From Streptomyces sp. Ag109_O5-1 (GTDB lineage Bacteria; Actinomycetota; Actinomycetes; Streptomycetales; Streptomycetaceae), in the NCBI RefSeq assembly GCF_003814875.1, contig NZ_RKQF01000001.1:5332001-5396000 (forward strand): a stretch of 64,000 bases of DNA, read 5' to 3'. How positions within the stretch are numbered: position 1 is the first letter of the stretch; each line of letters starts with the position of its first letter. A model generated the notes under the pieces. That model saw only the letters and a program-made list of their open reading frames with translations, ran no database searches and had not been told where the DNA came from. Below are positions 26,961-35,265 of the stretch, piece after piece. The position numbers were made by a program, and so were the translations under genes.

Positions 26961-27734
26961 TCAGATCCCCACAGTGAAGCCGGCGGACCAGGACTGCATG
27001 TCCTGTACGAGGCGGTCCCAGGCACCCGTCAGGAGCAGCAGACCGGTCACGATCATCATCGTGCCGCCGATCCGCATCACCCAGACGTAGTGCCGCTTGA
27101 CCCAGCCGAACGCGCCGAGCGCCTTGCGGAAGGCGACCGCCGCGACCACGAAGGGCACGCCGAGCCCCAGGCAGTAGGCGACGGTCAGTATGGCACCGCG
27201 CCCCGCGCTCGACTGCTGGGAGGAGAGGGCCAGCACGGAGGCGAGGGTCGGGCCGATGCACGGGGTCCAGCCGATGCCGAACAGCGCGCCGAGCAGCGGA
27301 GCCCCGGCCAGTCCGGCGGCGGGCTTGCGGTGGAAGCGGAACTCGCGCTGGGTCATCCAGGGCATCAGGCCCATGAAGAAGATCCCCATGAGGATCATGA
27401 GGACGCCCAGCACCTTGGAGAGCACAGGGCTGTTGGCCTGGAGCGTGTCCCCGAAGTAGCCGAACAGGGCCCCGCTGGAGACGAAGACGGCGGTGAAGCC
27501 GAGGACGAAGAGGGAGGCGCCGGCGACCATCCGGCCGCGCCGGGCCTCGCCCAGGTCGGTGCCGGTGACCCCGGTGACGTACGAGAGGTAGCCGGGGACC
27601 AGGGGCAGGACGCACGGGGAGAAGAAGGAGACGAGGCCGCCGAGCAGGGCGACGGGCAGGGCGACCAGCAGCGCGCCGTGCAGCACGGTCTGGTTCGGGT
27701 CGGTCCCCGCGGCGAGCGTGGTGAGCGCGCTCAC
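26961..27734 (-). CDS. ccdA: Cytochrome c biogenesis thiol transporter CcdA
   Basis: A 257-aa DsbD-beta-like membrane protein that passes reductant across the membrane to ResA. The two redox cysteines are in FFSPCVLPLVPGY and FGIGWTPCIGPTL, each in the family context, within six membrane helices. GTG 27734 lies 1 base after the resA stop codon, so resA-ccdA are translated together. Confidence 0.95.
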   Translation of the reverse strand: MSALTTLAAGTDPNQTVLHGALLVALPVALLGGLVSFFSPCVLPLVPGYLSYVTGVTGTDLGEARRGRMVAGASLFVLGFTAVFVSSGALFGYFGDTLQANSPVLSKVLGVLMILMGIFFMGLMPWMTQREFRFHRKPAAGLAGAPLLGALFGIGWTPCIGPTLASVLALSSQQSSAGRGAILTVAYCLGLGVPFVVAAVAFRKALGAFGWVKRHYVWVMRIGGTMMIVTGLLLLTGAWDRLVQDMQSWSAGFTVGI

Positions 27735-27735
27735 G

Positions 27736-28326
27736 TCACTTCTCCGCGAGGACCGGGTCGATCATCTCGCGCAGCCGGTCCTCGCTGAGCGGGGAGAGCG
27801 AGCGTGCGGCGATCTTCCCTTCCCGGTCGAAGACCAGGGTGGAGGGCACCGTCTGGAGGTTGAGGGTGCCCTTCTTGAAGCGCAGCAGCATCCGGCCCGT
27901 CGGGTCGTACAGGCTCGGATAGGTGACGCCCTGCTGCTTCTCGAAGGCGACCGCGTTCTGGACGCTGGTGTCGCGGGTGTTGATGCCCACGAACTGCACG
28001 CCCTTGGCGCCCAGGTCCTGGTAGACCTTCTCGAAGTTGGGCGCCTCGGCACGGCAGGGGGCGCACCAGGAGCCCCAGACGTTCACCACGACGACCTTGC
28101 CCTTGTAGTCGGCGACGTCGAGCTGCTTGCCGTCGACGGTCTTGCCGGACAGGTCGGGTGCCGCGGCCCGCTCCCCCTTCTTCACGGTGGAGATGCCGTC
28201 CGAGCCCATGACGAAGTTGGTGTCACCGCCGCCGCCGGAGGTGCCGCCGTTGCCGCACGCGGACAGGGTCAGGGCCGCCGCGGCGGCCGTGGCGCCGAGC
28301 AGGACGGCGCGGCTACGGGTACTCAT
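27736..28326 (-). CDS. resA: ResA-type thioredoxin-fold lipoprotein
   Basis: A 196-aa extracytoplasmic thiol-disulfide oxidoreductase that keeps apocytochrome c heme-site cysteines reduced. Lipobox LSAC (Cys near residue 24) follows an Ala-rich signal sequence; the thioredoxin domain has WCAPC and the ResA-like segments GKVVVVNVWGSW and TVPSTLVFDREGKI with the cis-proline. It is the first gene of the resA-ccdA-resB-ccsB operon (gaps of 1, 3 and -4 bp). It resembles the lone TlpA-like protein at 4651-5214. Confidence 0.93.
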   Translation of the reverse strand: MSTRSRAVLLGATAAAAALTLSACGNGGTSGGGGDTNFVMGSDGISTVKKGERAAAPDLSGKTVDGKQLDVADYKGKVVVVNVWGSWCAPCRAEAPNFEKVYQDLGAKGVQFVGINTRDTSVQNAVAFEKQQGVTYPSLYDPTGRMLLRFKKGTLNLQTVPSTLVFDREGKIAARSLSPLSEDRLREMIDPVLAEK

Positions 28327-28403
28327 GTGAAAAGTTTCGCATGCCCGTTCTGGGGATCTTGCGCGCCCCCCTCGGTCCGGGAAAGGTCCGGGAATGCCGC
28401 CTT

Positions 28404-29657
28404 TCAGGCCGCGGCACCCTGCTTGAGGAAGGCCTTCCAGCCGCCCGCCGGCCGCTGCCCGACGTCCAGCGTGCGCAGCTTCGCCAGCACCGCCGGCTTC
28501 TGTACGTCCATCCAGTCCACGAACTGCCGGAAGGAGACCAGCCGGACGTCGGCGCCCTTCTCCTTCTCCCGGGCGATGTGCTTGAAGGCCGCCTCGACGG
28601 AGTCCATGTAGATGCCGCCGTTCCAGTGCTCGAAGTGGTTGCCTATGAAGAACGGCGCCCGGTTCGTCGTATATGCACGCTCGAATCCCGCTATGTACGC
28701 CCCTGTCGACTGCGTCCGCCAGCCCGGGTAGTTGTAGGCCGGGGCCTTCGTCGAGTTGACCGACTGGTTGGCGAGCATGTTGTAGTCCATGGAGAGGACC
28801 TCGAAGCGGCGGCCGGGGAACGGCACCTGCTGCAACGGCAGATCCCAGATGCCGAGCTTCTTGCCCGGCCACACCTGGCGGCCGCCGGGCGAGGAGGCGT
28901 CGTAACGCCAGCCGAGCGAGCGGGCGGTGGGGAGCAGGTTGTTCTGGCCGAGGAGGCAGGGGGTGCGGCCGCCGACCAGTTCCTTGTCGTAGTCGAAGGG
29001 GAGGGAGGGCAGGTCGGTCCAGCCGGTGTTGGTCCGCCACTCCTTCACGAACGCCTTGGCCTGCTGGATCTCGCTGCGCCACTGGGCCGGCGTCCAGTTG
29101 CCGACGGTGCCGTGGCCGGAGCAGAAGTGCCCGTTGAAGTGGGTGCCTATCTCGTGCCCTTCGAGCCAGGCGCGGCGGACGTTGGTGAGCGTCGACCTGA
29201 TGTGCTCGTCGGTGAGGTAGCCGATGTCGGAGGCGCCGCGCGGGTTGTTCGGGGGGTCGTAGAGCCGCTTCTTCGACTCGGGCAGGAGGTACAGCCCCGA
29301 GAGGAAGAAGGTCATCGACGCGCCGTGCTCCTTGGCCAGGTCCAGGAAGCGTGGGAAAAGGCCGTTGCCGACCTCGCCGGCGCCGTCCCAGGAGAAGATC
29401 ACGAACTGCGGCGGGGTCTGGCCGGGCTCCAGCGGCTCGGGGGCGGCGGGCTGGTGGGGCTGCTTGCCGCTGCGGGAGGTGGAGCCGTCGCCGAGGGGGT
29501 GGGCGGTGACGGTCGGCTTACTGCTCGACGGCTTGCCGGCACCCTTGGCATGGGCCGGTCCGTCGGACGGTGTGGCGGTGCCGCAGCCGGCGAGGCCGAC
29601 TCCGGCCGCGGCCCCCGCACCGATGCCGAGCATTCCCCTTCGGGTGAAGGTCCCCAT
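28404..29657 (-). CDS. Secreted lipoprotein with polysaccharide-deacetylase-like fold
   Basis: A 417-aa protein from ATG 29657. The N-terminus has a twin-arginine-like FTRRGMLGIG and a lipobox ending GLAGC, so it is exported and probably lipid-anchored. A Ser/Thr/Pro/His-rich linker (residues about 25-75) precedes the catalytic-fold domain: FVIFSWDGAGEVGN (usual metal Asp region), EIGTHFNGHFC (H-x-x-x-H motif), then the C-terminal IGNHFEHWNGGIYMDSV. The order fits the NodB-homology fold, but the first motif is SWDGAG rather than TFDDG, so the substrate and activity are uncertain. It is monocistronic, convergent with nothing, downstream of hemL's phosphatase on the same strand. Confidence 0.8.
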   Translation of the reverse strand: MGTFTRRGMLGIGAGAAAGVGLAGCGTATPSDGPAHAKGAGKPSSSKPTVTAHPLGDGSTSRSGKQPHQPAAPEPLEPGQTPPQFVIFSWDGAGEVGNGLFPRFLDLAKEHGASMTFFLSGLYLLPESKKRLYDPPNNPRGASDIGYLTDEHIRSTLTNVRRAWLEGHEIGTHFNGHFCSGHGTVGNWTPAQWRSEIQQAKAFVKEWRTNTGWTDLPSLPFDYDKELVGGRTPCLLGQNNLLPTARSLGWRYDASSPGGRQVWPGKKLGIWDLPLQQVPFPGRRFEVLSMDYNMLANQSVNSTKAPAYNYPGWRTQSTGAYIAGFERAYTTNRAPFFIGNHFEHWNGGIYMDSVEAAFKHIAREKEKGADVRLVSFRQFVDWMDVQKPAVLAKLRTLDVGQRPAGGWKAFLKQGAAA

Positions 29658-29790
29658 GGTTCCCCGATTCGTCACGTCCTCTGGTGGTCACCCAGTCAGA
29701 GGGCGTGACGATCGGATGGGTTCCTAGGCTTGTCAGATAAGCAGCGGGAACAGGCCGAAGGTGGCTGAAGTTCCGCAACTCGCTTGCGAC

Positions 29791-30477
29791 TCAGGCGCCG
29801 AAGGCCTTGTCCTTGCCCTTCACGGGCTTGGCACCGGCGCGGAGATGGGCCGGCACGAGGTCGATGGCGGGCTCGCTGTAGCCGACGGAGACGATCTTGT
29901 CCCCCTGGTACGTGAACGTCGTCAGGGAGGCGAGCGTGCACTGCCGCTTGCGCGGGTCGTGCCAGAGCCGGCGGTTCTCGACGTACGACCGCAGGATCCA
30001 GATCGGCAGCTGATGGCTGACCAGCACGGCCTCGTGACCGCGCGCCTGGTCCTTGACCGTGTCCAGCGCGCCCTTCATCCGGACGACCTGGTCGACGTAC
30101 GGCTCGCCCCAGGACGGCTTGAACGGGTTGACGAGGTACTTCCAGTTGGCGGGGTTCTTCAGCGCCCCGTCACCGACACCGAAGGTCTTGCCCTGGAAGA
30201 TGTTCTCGGCCTCGATGAGCCGCTCGTCGGTGCCGAGGCCGAGCCCGTGCGCCTTGGCGATCGGGGTCGCGGTCTCCTGCGCGCGCTCCAGCGGGGAGGC
30301 GACGACATGGGTGACGTCCCGCCCGGAGAGGTGATCGGCGACCCGGTCGGCCATCTGCCGGCCGAGCTCGGAGAGGTGGTAGCCGGGAAGCCTGCCGTAG
30401 AGCACCCCCTGCGGGTTGGCGACCTCCCCGTGCCGCATCACATGCACGACGGTGATGTCCTGGCTCTTCTCAGTCAT
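29791..30477 (-). CDS. Histidine phosphatase superfamily protein
   Basis: A 228-aa phosphoglycerate-mutase-like phosphatase. The catalytic RHG motif is in HVMRHGEVANP (His about residue 15), the second His in VLVSHQLPIW, and the acid residue in ASPLERAQETATP. The N-terminal ATG shares 4 bp with the hemL stop (ATGA), so it is co-translated with hemL. The substrate is unknown; relatives act on phospho-sugars or nucleotides. A basic tail (GAKPVKGKDKAFG) ends the protein. Confidence 0.9.
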   Translation of the reverse strand: MTEKSQDITVVHVMRHGEVANPQGVLYGRLPGYHLSELGRQMADRVADHLSGRDVTHVVASPLERAQETATPIAKAHGLGLGTDERLIEAENIFQGKTFGVGDGALKNPANWKYLVNPFKPSWGEPYVDQVVRMKGALDTVKDQARGHEAVLVSHQLPIWILRSYVENRRLWHDPRKRQCTLASLTTFTYQGDKIVSVGYSEPAIDLVPAHLRAGAKPVKGKDKAFGA

Positions 30478-31802
30478 GCTGCCGTGGCCTCCGCGGCCGC
30501 TCGGGCCGCCGCCGGGAGGGCGTCGGCGATCTTCTGGATGGCCCGCTCGTCGTGGGCCGTGGAGACGAACCAGGACTCGAAGGACGACGGCGGCAGGTAG
30601 ACGCCGTTCGCGAGGAGGGAGTGGAAGAACGCGGTGAAGCGGAAGGACTCCTGCTTCTTGGCGTCCTCGTAGTTCCGCACCGGGCGGTTGGTGAAGAAGA
30701 CGGAGAACATGTTGGAGGCGGTCTGCAGCTGGTGCGCGACGCCCTCCTTGCTCAGCGCCTCGCCGACGAGCCCCTGGATCTGCTCGGAGACGGCGTTGAC
30801 CTTGTCGTACGCCGCGTCGTCGAGCAGCCGCAGCTGGGCGAGGCCGGCGGCGGTGGCGACGGGGTTCCCGGAGAGGGTGCCGGCCTGGTAGACGGGCCCG
30901 GCGGGCGCGAGGTGCGCCATGACGTCCGCCCGGCCGCCGAAGGCCGCCGCCGGGAACCCGCCGCCCATCACCTTCCCGAAGGTCATCAGGTCGGGTACGA
31001 CCCCGTCCACCCCGAACCACCCGGCCCGGCTGGTCCGGAACCCGGTCATGACCTCGTCGGAGATGTAGAGGGCGCCGTTCCTGGCGCAGGCGTCCTTGAG
31101 CCCCTGGTTGAAGCCGGGCCCCGGCGGCACGACCCCCATGTTCCCGGGCGAGGCCTCGGTGATCACACAGGCGATCTCCCCGGGGTGCCGGTGGAAGGCC
31201 TCCTGCACGGCTTCGAGGTCGTTGTACGGCAGCACGATCGTGTCCTGGGCCTGGGCACCGGTGACACCGGGGGTGTCGGGCAGCGCGAAGGTGGCGACGC
31301 CGGACCCGGCGGCGGCCAGCAGGCTGTCGACGTGCCCGTGATAGCACCCGGCGAACTTGATCACCTTGGTGCGCCGGGTGAACCCGCGGGCGAGCCGGAT
31401 GGCGCTCATGGTGGCCTCGGTGCCGCTGCTGACGAGCCGCACCTGCTCCAGGGGCTCGATCCGGGCGACCATCTCCTCCGCGAGGGCGACCTCGCCCTCG
31501 CCGGGCGTACCGAAGGACGTACCGTGCGACACGGCCTCCTGGACGGCGGCGATGACCTCGGGGTGCGAGTGCCCCAGGATCATCGGCCCCCACGAGCAGA
31601 CGAGGTCGACGTACTCGCGCCCGTCGGCGTCGGTGAGGTAGGCCCCCTTGCCGGAGACCATGAAACGGGGGGTGCCGCCGACGGCACGGAAGGCGCGCAC
31701 CGGCGAGTTCACGCCCCCGGGCGTGACGGCGGAGGCGCGGTCGAAGAGCGCCTGTGACACGGGCGCGTCGTAGGGATAGGGCGTTTCGCTCTGGGCACTC
31801 AT
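30474..31802 (-). CDS. hemL: Glutamate-1-semialdehyde 2,1-aminomutase
   Basis: PLP enzyme of the C5 tetrapyrrole pathway, making 5-aminolevulinate. The 442-aa protein has the class-III aminotransferase core: GGVNSPVRAFRAVGGTP, SSGTEATMSAIRLARG, the PLP-binding lysine in TFGKVMGGGFPAAAFGG and the Asp in ISDEVMTGFR. Full length compared with the family. It heads a two-gene run with the histidine phosphatase and lies near the cytochrome c maturation operon, so heme supply and use are clustered. Confidence 0.96.
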   Translation of the reverse strand: MSAQSETPYPYDAPVSQALFDRASAVTPGGVNSPVRAFRAVGGTPRFMVSGKGAYLTDADGREYVDLVCSWGPMILGHSHPEVIAAVQEAVSHGTSFGTPGEGEVALAEEMVARIEPLEQVRLVSSGTEATMSAIRLARGFTRRTKVIKFAGCYHGHVDSLLAAAGSGVATFALPDTPGVTGAQAQDTIVLPYNDLEAVQEAFHRHPGEIACVITEASPGNMGVVPPGPGFNQGLKDACARNGALYISDEVMTGFRTSRAGWFGVDGVVPDLMTFGKVMGGGFPAAAFGGRADVMAHLAPAGPVYQAGTLSGNPVATAAGLAQLRLLDDAAYDKVNAVSEQIQGLVGEALSKEGVAHQLQTASNMFSVFFTNRPVRNYEDAKKQESFRFTAFFHSLLANGVYLPPSSFESWFVSTAHDERAIQKIADALPAAARAAAEATAA

Positions 31803-31960
31803 GACGTGCGCTTCTCCGACTTCTCGGACTCCGGTTGCTGGGTGACCTTCTCAGGGTAGGCGCAGCGGGGCGTGTCCCGGTCGGGGCCACCCTTCTCCTC
31901 GCAGTGCCTGAGGCATCCGTGCGGTATCTGCGAGACTGTGACCCGATACACGCAGCTCAT
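31799..31960 (-). CDS. Possible small Cys-rich protein upstream of hemL
   Basis: A candidate 53-aa frame starting ATG 31960 and overlapping the hemL ATG by 4 bp (ATGA). It has four cysteines (SCVYR, HGCLRHC, PRCAY) and a charged C-terminal half (EKVTQQPESEKSEKRTS). G/C is common in codon position 3, but there is no clear ribosome site and no recognised family. The frame can also be extended upstream to 32053. Otherwise the 308-bp gap 31803-32110 shows only the two flanking promoters' space. Confidence 0.35.
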   Translation of the reverse strand: MSCVYRVTVSQIPHGCLRHCEEKGGPDRDTPRCAYPEKVTQQPESEKSEKRTS

Positions 31961-32110
31961 CCGGCCCGTCGGCGGCCGGACGCTGTAAAGATCCTGCGGA
32001 CTGATGTTTCGACGCACGTTTCGGCGGGCGGCCGTGGGGGAGGTCACTGACACGATGATCGGGTTGCGCGGCGGGGGCCACGCGTCCTAGAAAAGCAGTC
32101 GGGTGGAGAT

Positions 32111-32785
32111 ATGCATCGCGGTGGCGGACTGGGCGAGGGGACTGACGACCTGGGTCCTCGACGTGCCCGGCAGGGAAGGCACCGGCGCGACGCGGAGGAA
32201 GCGGCCGAAGCAGCACGTCATGAACAGAGCGGCGTACCGAGTGAGTCCGAGCGGCGCGACCGACGTATCGATCAGTGGGACCAGAGGGGCCGACGGATCG
32301 ATCGCGGAATCGACCGTCTCGAGAGCGGTAGCAGGAATGGTGGTCGGGTGGGGGTGACGTACAAATACTTCGGCGCACCGGACGGCGCGACCGCGGCCCG
32401 TGTCCCGATCTCGATGCGTCCCGAGGAACTCGGCGGCGACGAGCTCGGCATGAACGGCATGTTCACCAAGATCAAGCCGGAGACGATGGCCGCGATGGTG
32501 CTGACGGGCATCGAAGGCGTGCCGCTGCACAAGGTGCCGCCGCTGGAGCTGGTCGTCCTGCACCCGGACTACGCGGTGGTGAAACTCCCCATGACGGTCG
32601 TCGACCCGCTGCGCGGCATAGGCGAGGAGGCGGTCGGCGCGGCGGCCTTCATCTGGTCGACGGTCCCGGACCGGGGCGGCCCGAGGGACGCGTTCAACGT
32701 GTACCAGCTGCTGCACGAGTGGCAGGACTTCTCGCACCGGCTGCATGAGGCGGGGCATCAGCCTTATTGCCTGGTGTGGCCCTGA
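32111..32785 (+). CDS. Conserved hypothetical protein; its 3' end is the element attachment site
   Basis: A 224-aa protein of unknown function. The C-terminal ~145 residues (from VTYKYFGAPDG, through MNGMFTKIKPETMAAMV and PLELVVLHPDYAVVKLPM) look like a conserved cytosolic domain; the N-terminal 80 are Arg/Glu/Gly-rich. GTG 32350 is an alternative start that would keep only the conserved part. The last ~23 codons and the terminator are repeated at 38135-38266, the far end of the presumed element, where the copy reads HQPYCRLVWP instead of HQPYCLVWP. Confidence 0.75.
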   Translation: MHRGGGLGEGTDDLGPRRARQGRHRRDAEEAAEAARHEQSGVPSESERRDRRIDQWDQRGRRIDRGIDRLESGSRNGGRVGVTYKYFGAPDGATAARVPISMRPEELGGDELGMNGMFTKIKPETMAAMVLTGIEGVPLHKVPPLELVVLHPDYAVVKLPMTVVDPLRGIGEEAVGAAAFIWSTVPDRGGPRDAFNVYQLLHEWQDFSHRLHEAGHQPYCLVWP

Positions 32786-32845
32786 GCTGGGGTTTTGTGC
32801 GGATCGGGCGGGGTCTTCGGGCCTCGCCCTTTTGGGTGCTGGGGA
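32717..32845 (+). repeat. Left direct repeat (attL-like)
   Basis: Starts GAGTGGCAGGACTTCTCGCA within gene 32111-32785 and runs through its stop and terminator to GGGTGCTGGGG. It matches 38135-38266 with a few substitutions and a 3-bp difference at the Tyr-Cys codons. Confidence 0.85.
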
Positions 32846-33040
32846 GGGGCCGTCAGGCGGCCAGGGCACATTGGTTTTGCTGGGTGTGCTGATGTGCCCT
32901 GGGCGACGGGCGGGGCGCCGTCGTCTTCCGGCTCGGATTCCGCATCCGTTTCTTCCGTGAAGGCGTCGTCGATCGCCTTGCGGGTGCGGGGCTCGCTGGA
33001 CAGCAGGAGGTGCGTGTACGTCCGCAGCGTGAAGTCAAGC
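32764..33040 (-). pseudogene. Tyrosine recombinase (integrase), C-terminal remnant
   Basis: The minus-strand frame gives DFTLRTYTHLLLSSEPRTRK and then AIDDAF, the C-terminal end of actinobacterial phage-type integrases; the Tyr in TYTHLL (codon about 33016-33018) is the catalytic nucleophile. The acidic/Gly-Ala-Gln tail (DDGAPPVAQGT) is also usual for Streptomyces integrases. Upstream of about 33040 the similarity stops and unrelated sequence follows, so at least 300 residues, including the Arg-His-Arg catalytic residues, are gone. Confidence 0.7.
32806..32835 (+). terminator. Intrinsic terminator of gene 32111-32785
   Basis: GGGCGGGG, an 8-base loop region TCTTCGGG, then CCTCGCCC followed by TTTT. 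The stem has one G-T pair. It is part of the left direct repeat. Confidence 0.75.
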
Positions 33041-33189
33041 ACTGCGCCGGGCCGCACGAGAGCTGGTCCACAGTGGCCCGGCGCGGGGACACGGCGAAGA
33101 CGGCGCCACGGCACCAGCACGCCCAGCAGGCTGAGGCCGCTCGGCGGTGCTCCCGAAACCGGCCGCCCCCCGAGACGCCCCGCACGGCC

Positions 33190-33930
33190 GGCGTCTACGC
33201 CAAGGCGACCGCCGGCACCCGTCTCTTCTTCGGCACGCCGCAGCTGCGGGCCCTGCTCGCGCTCAACCTCGCGGTGGCGGCGGCCAGTGCCATGGTCACC
33301 GTCAACAGCGTGGTGTACGTCCGCGACCGGCTGGGACTGGACGCGGCGGACGTGTCACTGGCCCTGGGTGCGTACGGCGGCGGCTCCATGGCCGTGGCTC
33401 TGCTCCTGCCCCGTGTCCTCGACCGGGACTCCGACCGGACGGTGATGCTGCGGGGTGCCCTGCTGCTCACGCTCGTCTTCGCCGGACTGGGCGCGGTCAC
33501 CGCGGCCGACAGCGGTGGCTGGCGCTGGCCCGCGCTGCTCCTCACCTGGGCGGCTTTCGGCGGTGCCTGCTCGATGGTGCTCACCCCGACCGGCCGGCTG
33601 ATCCGCCGCGCGGCCCCGCCGGAAGAGCGGGCCCAGGCGTTCGCCGCCCAGTTCTCCCTCTCCCACAGCTGCTGGCTGCTGACGTATCCGCTGGCCGGCT
33701 GGCTCGGTGCCGAGGCGGGGCTCGGGGCCGCCGTGGCCGCACTCGGCGCGATCGCCCTGGCCGCCGGGCTGCTGGCGGTGCGAATGTGGCCGGCCCGGGA
33801 GCCCCTGGGCATGGAACACGAGCACACCGATCTGCACGACGGCCATCCTCACCTCACCGGTGCCGTACGCGTCCCGAGCGGATGGCGGCACAGCCACGAC
33901 CGCCTCGCCGGCAGCCTGCACGCCCACTGA
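33190..33930 (+). pseudogene. MFS transporter, C-terminal half, with His-rich tail
   Basis: Six hydrophobic segments beginning TRLFFGTPQLRALLALNL correspond to the second half of a 12-helix MFS transporter (TM7-TM12); the first half is missing and the frame upstream is noise joined to the integrase remnant. The cytosolic tail is strongly His-rich (EHEHTDLHDGHPHL, WRHSHDR, SLHAH), as in some actinobacterial metal-related MFS proteins. In-frame GTG/ATG codons could still start a six-helix product, but transport is unlikely. Confidence 0.65.
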
Positions 33931-34017
33931 CCCCCGGAAGCTGACGAACCGGACCGCCAGCGCCTCGCGCAGGCGGGCGCCCCGGCCGCCGTGGAGGCGG
34001 CCGGGGCCCGCTGAACC

Positions 34018-35265
34018 TCACGCAGGAACGGCCACCGCGTCCGGCGCCGAGGTGAGATGTCCGGCGCGGTGCAGCTGCGCCACCAGCGCGGCGCACACGA
34101 ATCCCGTGGCGCCCAGCACCGCCCACGGCAGCCAGCGCACACCGGTGTCGAACAGCGCGCCGACAGCCAGGTTGCCGAGGGAGATCGCGATGCCGGAGGC
34201 GGTGTTGTAGGCGCCGTAGTACGTCGCGATCAGTCGGTCGCCGGACAGGCGTACCACGGTGTCCATCTCGAACGGATAGAGCAGTGCACCGCCCCAGGCC
34301 AGCAGCGCCGCGCACACCGCGAGGGCGCCCACATCGACCACGGCGTCCTGGGAACCGGGCAGCATCGGCAGGAAGGCCGCCCCCATCACCGCCAGCCCGC
34401 ACACGATCGCCCTCGGTCCTGGCAGGGTCCTCTTCGCCCAGGCCGTCAGTTTCAGCTGGCCCGAGAGTGCGGCCAGTGCCGAGACGGCGAAGACCGCTCC
34501 GGTCACCACCCCGGTCCGCTCCCCGAAGAGTTCGCGGGCGCGGAGCGGGAGCGCCAGGTAGACCTGGAAGGCCAGGAGGTACGAGCCGCTCATCGCGGCG
34601 GCGAAGAGGAGGAACGGCCGGTTGGCAGCGACGGTACGCCAGTCGGCGGCCACCGTCCGCCAGGCGGGCTCGGCACCTCGGTCGGCCGGGGGGCGTGCGG
34701 GCAGGGCGCGGGCCTGGAGCACTGCCAGTGCGCCGAAGATGAGTGCGGCGACCGCGCACACCGCGCCGAAGTCCCAGGTCAGCAGGGCGAGTCCGGCGAG
34801 CGGGCCGACCAGGATGCCGGCCTGGTAGAAGACGTTGAAGGCAGCGAACGCCTCCACCCGCCGTTCCTCGCCCGCGTCCGCCGCCAGGTACGCCCGTACG
34901 GCGGGGTTGAACAGTGCGCCCGCCAGCCCCGTGAGCGCGGACGCCACGATCAGCGCGGGCAGGCTGCTCGCCACCGCGAGCAGTGCGAAGGCGACCGTCC
35001 GCAGCATGCACCCGGCCAGGATCATCGGCTTGCAGCCGTACCGGTCGGCGAGGGTGCCGCCGACCAGGAACATGCCCTGCTGGGAGAGGTTGCGCACGCC
35101 CAGCACCAGGCCGACGGCCCAGGCGGCCAGGCCGAGGCCGTGGGCGAGGTGGTCGGCGAGGTAGGGCATCAGCATGTAGAAGCCGAGGTTGATGGCGAAC
35201 TGGTTCACCATCAACAGCCGGGCCGGCCGGTCGAAGGAGGCCACCTGGGCCCGCAGCCCCCTCAT
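34018..35265 (-). CDS. MFS transporter
   Basis: A 415-aa, 12-helix major facilitator protein. The loop between TM2 and TM3 has the motif-A-like GGTLADRYGCKPMILAG. The central loop (about residues 185-215) is basic and Pro-rich. The start overlaps the stop of the cysteine-synthase-like gene by 4 bp, so it is translated with it and most likely exports or imports that enzyme's product or substrate. It faces the 3' end of the half MFS gene and is only distantly similar to it. Confidence 0.88.
   Translation of the reverse strand: MRGLRAQVASFDRPARLLMVNQFAINLGFYMLMPYLADHLAHGLGLAAWAVGLVLGVRNLSQQGMFLVGGTLADRYGCKPMILAGCMLRTVAFALLAVASSLPALIVASALTGLAGALFNPAVRAYLAADAGEERRVEAFAAFNVFYQAGILVGPLAGLALLTWDFGAVCAVAALIFGALAVLQARALPARPPADRGAEPAWRTVAADWRTVAANRPFLLFAAAMSGSYLLAFQVYLALPLRARELFGERTGVVTGAVFAVSALAALSGQLKLTAWAKRTLPGPRAIVCGLAVMGAAFLPMLPGSQDAVVDVGALAVCAALLAWGGALLYPFEMDTVVRLSGDRLIATYYGAYNTASGIAISLGNLAVGALFDTGVRWLPWAVLGATGFVCAALVAQLHRAGHLTSAPDAVAVPA

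Noticed and set aside
25683..27788. Long plus-strand open frame over resB and ccdA
   Set aside because: Antisense to well recognised cytochrome c genes; the product is Gly/Asp/Arg/His-rich and has no family features.
31803..32053. Longer version of the small frame upstream of hemL
   Set aside because: The part before ATG 31960 has poor codon bias and no start signal; only the shorter frame is kept as a low-confidence candidate.
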